A program made the translations under genes and the position numbers. Below the pieces are notes generated by a model. That model ran no database searches. It worked only from the letters and a program-made list of their open reading frames with translations, and had not been told where the DNA came from. Positions 5,632-7,166 of a stretch of 7,166 nt of DNA are shown one piece after another; positions within the stretch are counted from its first letter, which is position 1; each line of letters begins with the position of its first letter. Origin of the DNA: Draconibacterium sp. (lineage in GTDB: Bacteria; Bacteroidota; Bacteroidia; Bacteroidales; Prolixibacteraceae); NCBI GenBank assembly GCA_027011835.1, contig JALUZN010000334.1, positions 1 to 7,166 of the forward strand, read 5' to 3'.

Positions 5632-6969
5632 TTAAACAATACTGGGAACAACATAATCGCCTCGATAATTTCGTGTAAGCATTTTGTCGGCAACTGGGTC
5701 GTTAACAAATGTTTCGGTACTTGGATTAAAGGCCAGTACGCGACCAAGCCGGTAGGCAATATTCCCGAGATGTGCCAATCCCGATGCATGATGAGCCGTT
5801 TCTACCGGGCCATTTAAAATTGTCTTATCGTGTTTACGAACAGCTTCAATAAAATTTGCGAAGTGAGCATCGGTGCCACCTGCTCCTCGTGCCATTCCTG
5901 TAGCCGCTTTTTCGCTGTCGCTACCCGATTTCCCCGGTTCGCGGTTTTTCCCCAAATAGGTACTGTATTTGCTATAGCCATCAACAACTAAAATTCCTTT
6001 ATCGCCATAAAAAATATTTCCAACGGTTACACCCTCTTCGGTGTTTGTACACCAGGGACGAACTTCGAACTGAATAATTTTATCCTCATCGGGGTAATGA
6101 TAGATTGATGTTAGCACTTCAGGAACTTCTTTACTGTCGTTCCATAAAAACTTGCCCCCCATCGATGTTATTTGTGTTGGGAAACCAACATCTAATCCCC
6201 ACATACATAAATCAGTTTCATGAATTCCCTGATTACCAACATCGCCATTTCCATAATTCCAATGCCAGTGCCAGTTATAATGAACGAGGTTTCGTGAAAA
6301 CGGTTGCATAGGTGCCGGGCCAGTCCATAAGTCGTAATCGAGGCCATCGGGAACGGGAGAAAATCCTTTATCTCCAATATCTCCCCGCCAGCGAAAAACA
6401 AGCCCTCGCGCCATATATACCCGGCCAATATACCCGTCGCGCAATAACTGAACGGCCTCCTGAACCACCGGCGAACTTCTTAATTGTACACCATGCTGAA
6501 CAATACGGTCGTATTTATCGGCTGCCTCTATCATCTTCCGGCCTTCCCAAATGTTGTGCGAACCCGGTTTTTCAACATAGGCATCTTTACCTGCCTGACA
6601 TGCCCAGACTACAGCAAGCGAATGCCAGTGGTTTGGTGTTGCAATGCTAATTACATCGATATCTTTATCATCCATAACACGACGAAGGTCTTGCTCTAAA
6701 ACAACATCTTTATCATATTTTTCTTTAAACTCTTTTTGGCGGTCATGCAGTACATTCATGTCTGGGTCGCACAATGTTTTTATCTCGACATTATCTTGCG
6801 CCATAAATGCTTTTACGTGGCTTTTCCCACGGCCATGTAATCCTAATACAGCGGCAGTAATACGGTCGTTGGCACCAAATACTTTTGCCGATACAATTGT
6901 TGGGGCAACAATAGCTGCTGAACCCGCAGTTACAGTTTTCTTTAAAAAGTCTCTTCTTGAATTTTCCAT
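5632..6969 (-). CDS. Tat-exported GFO/IDH/MocA-family NAD(P)-dependent sugar oxidoreductase
   Basis: This 445-residue oxidoreductase of the glucose-fructose oxidoreductase/inositol dehydrogenase/MocA family is sent to the periplasm by the Tat route: SRRDFLKK at 4-11, then a hydrophobic segment to about 28. The Rossmann domain starts near 36, with GLHGRG (43-48) as the dinucleotide glycine motif. TPNHWH (111-116) and EKPGSHN (133-139), with Lys134, are the conserved cofactor and catalytic strip. The C-terminal alpha/beta domain carries the Trp/His-rich HYNWHWHWNYGNGD (230-243) and GNQGIHETDLCMW (245-257), typical of exported Bacteroidota and Planctomycete members; H250 is the likely catalytic His. 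The cofactor must be bound before export. Such enzymes oxidise a ring hydroxyl of a sugar or glycoside, or transfer hydride between two sugars. GH109 glycosidases are a related family with the same fold, and that reaction cannot be excluded. It is the first gene of the set visible here, upstream of DUF6807 by 21 nt. Confidence 0.9.
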   Translation of the reverse strand: MENSRRDFLKKTVTAGSAAIVAPTIVSAKVFGANDRITAAVLGLHGRGKSHVKAFMAQDNVEIKTLCDPDMNVLHDRQKEFKEKYDKDVVLEQDLRRVMDDKDIDVISIATPNHWHSLAVVWACQAGKDAYVEKPGSHNIWEGRKMIEAADKYDRIVQHGVQLRSSPVVQEAVQLLRDGYIGRVYMARGLVFRWRGDIGDKGFSPVPDGLDYDLWTGPAPMQPFSRNLVHYNWHWHWNYGNGDVGNQGIHETDLCMWGLDVGFPTQITSMGGKFLWNDSKEVPEVLTSIYHYPDEDKIIQFEVRPWCTNTEEGVTVGNIFYGDKGILVVDGYSKYSTYLGKNREPGKSGSDSEKAATGMARGAGGTDAHFANFIEAVRKHDKTILNGPVETAHHASGLAHLGNIAYRLGRVLAFNPSTETFVNDPVADKMLTRNYRGDYVVPSIV

Positions 6970-6998
6970 AATTTTTTAGGTTTATATTAGCTTGATAA

Positions 6999-7022
6999 TT
7001 TTGTTTCCTAAGTTAAACAAAA
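6999..7022. promoter_or_regulatory. Inverted repeat upstream of the oxidoreductase gene (candidate operator)
   Basis: Two perfect 8-bp arms, TTTTGTTT (6999-7006) and AAACAAAA (7015-7022), flank an 8-nt spacer CCTAAGTT. The repeat begins 29 bp upstream of the oxidoreductase ATG, a position that suits an operator or a 5'-leader hairpin. The arms are nearly all A/T, so coincidence in this A/T-rich leader remains possible. I found no exact TAnnTTTG promoter element in 6970-7166. Confidence 0.35.
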
Positions 7023-7166
7023 CCTTTCTTTTTTCATACTACTATTTTGCCCCGAACTTAAATTATTTGTAAATATTCAGGTCTAAATTAGTACGTTTTT
7101 CAGAAACTTAAAGAAATATTTTTTTTTGTTGATAAAGTATGCCGTTCGCAGGTAAAAGTGTTAATA

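Noticed and set aside
6192..6428. Minus-strand open frame of 78 codons inside the oxidoreductase gene
   Set aside because: It overlaps the GFO/IDH/MocA coding sequence in another frame, and its product resembles no family.
5632..6969. Assignment of the oxidoreductase to GH109 (alpha-N-acetylgalactosaminidase)
   Set aside because: The fold and Tat signal are shared, but I cannot confirm GH109-specific residues without an alignment, so it is kept as an alternative only.
6312..6979. Plus-strand open frames of 112 and 111 codons (6312-6650 and 6644-6979)
   Set aside because: They lie wholly opposite the well-supported oxidoreductase gene and show no recognisable domain; they are antisense shadows.

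Overview
The window looks like a piece of a Bacteroidota chromosome. The coding is A/T-rich, clear Shine-Dalgarno sites are lacking, and a match to the Bacteroidota -7 promoter element (TAnnTTTG) is present. The gene set is also typical of the phylum: Bacteroidota-style lipoproteins, a DUF4369/TlpA thioredoxin-like lipoprotein, a DUF6807 protein, and Tat-exported sugar enzymes. Relatives in the Marinilabiliales/Prolixibacteraceae group are plausible, but the sequence alone cannot fix the genus.

All six supported genes lie on the minus strand, so transcription runs from high to low coordinates. In that order they are: a Tat-exported GFO/IDH/MocA oxidoreductase (5632-6969); a DUF6807 lipoprotein 21 nt later (4564-5610); a Tat-exported TIM-barrel protein of the sugar phosphate isomerase/epimerase family 127 nt later, with an (AATCAAG)n tandem repeat just before its start (3561-4436); a gap of about 340 bp holding a candidate promoter; a TlpA/DUF4369 lipoprotein (1978-3222, or to 3294); a 47-residue single-pass membrane protein joined to it by an ATGA overlap (1838-1981); and, 7 nt later, a secreted GH29-type glycosidase (145-1830). 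The last 144 bp at the left edge hold no supportable gene.

Every large product carries an export signal (two Tat, two lipoprotein, one Sec type I), and the small protein is membrane-anchored. The locus therefore describes chemistry in the periplasm or on the envelope. A GFO/IDH/MocA dehydrogenase next to an isomerase-like TIM barrel recalls oxidation-dependent glycoside cleavage, in which a sugar hydroxyl is first oxidised and the glycosidic bond is then broken by elimination or hydrolysis. I infer that the right-hand three genes are such a module, perhaps for a plant or algal glycoside. The GH29-type enzyme would then trim a deoxy-sugar or related residue. The direct substrate cannot be read from the sequence.

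The points most worth a second look are: the overlooked 47-aa membrane protein; the GH29-type enzyme, which lacks two of the three histidines usual in the fucose pocket; the visibly lower G+C of the TlpA/microprotein pair compared with its neighbours; and the all-exported oxidoreductase/DUF6807/TIM-barrel cluster. No CRISPR array, tRNA, rRNA, transposase or riboswitch was recognised.
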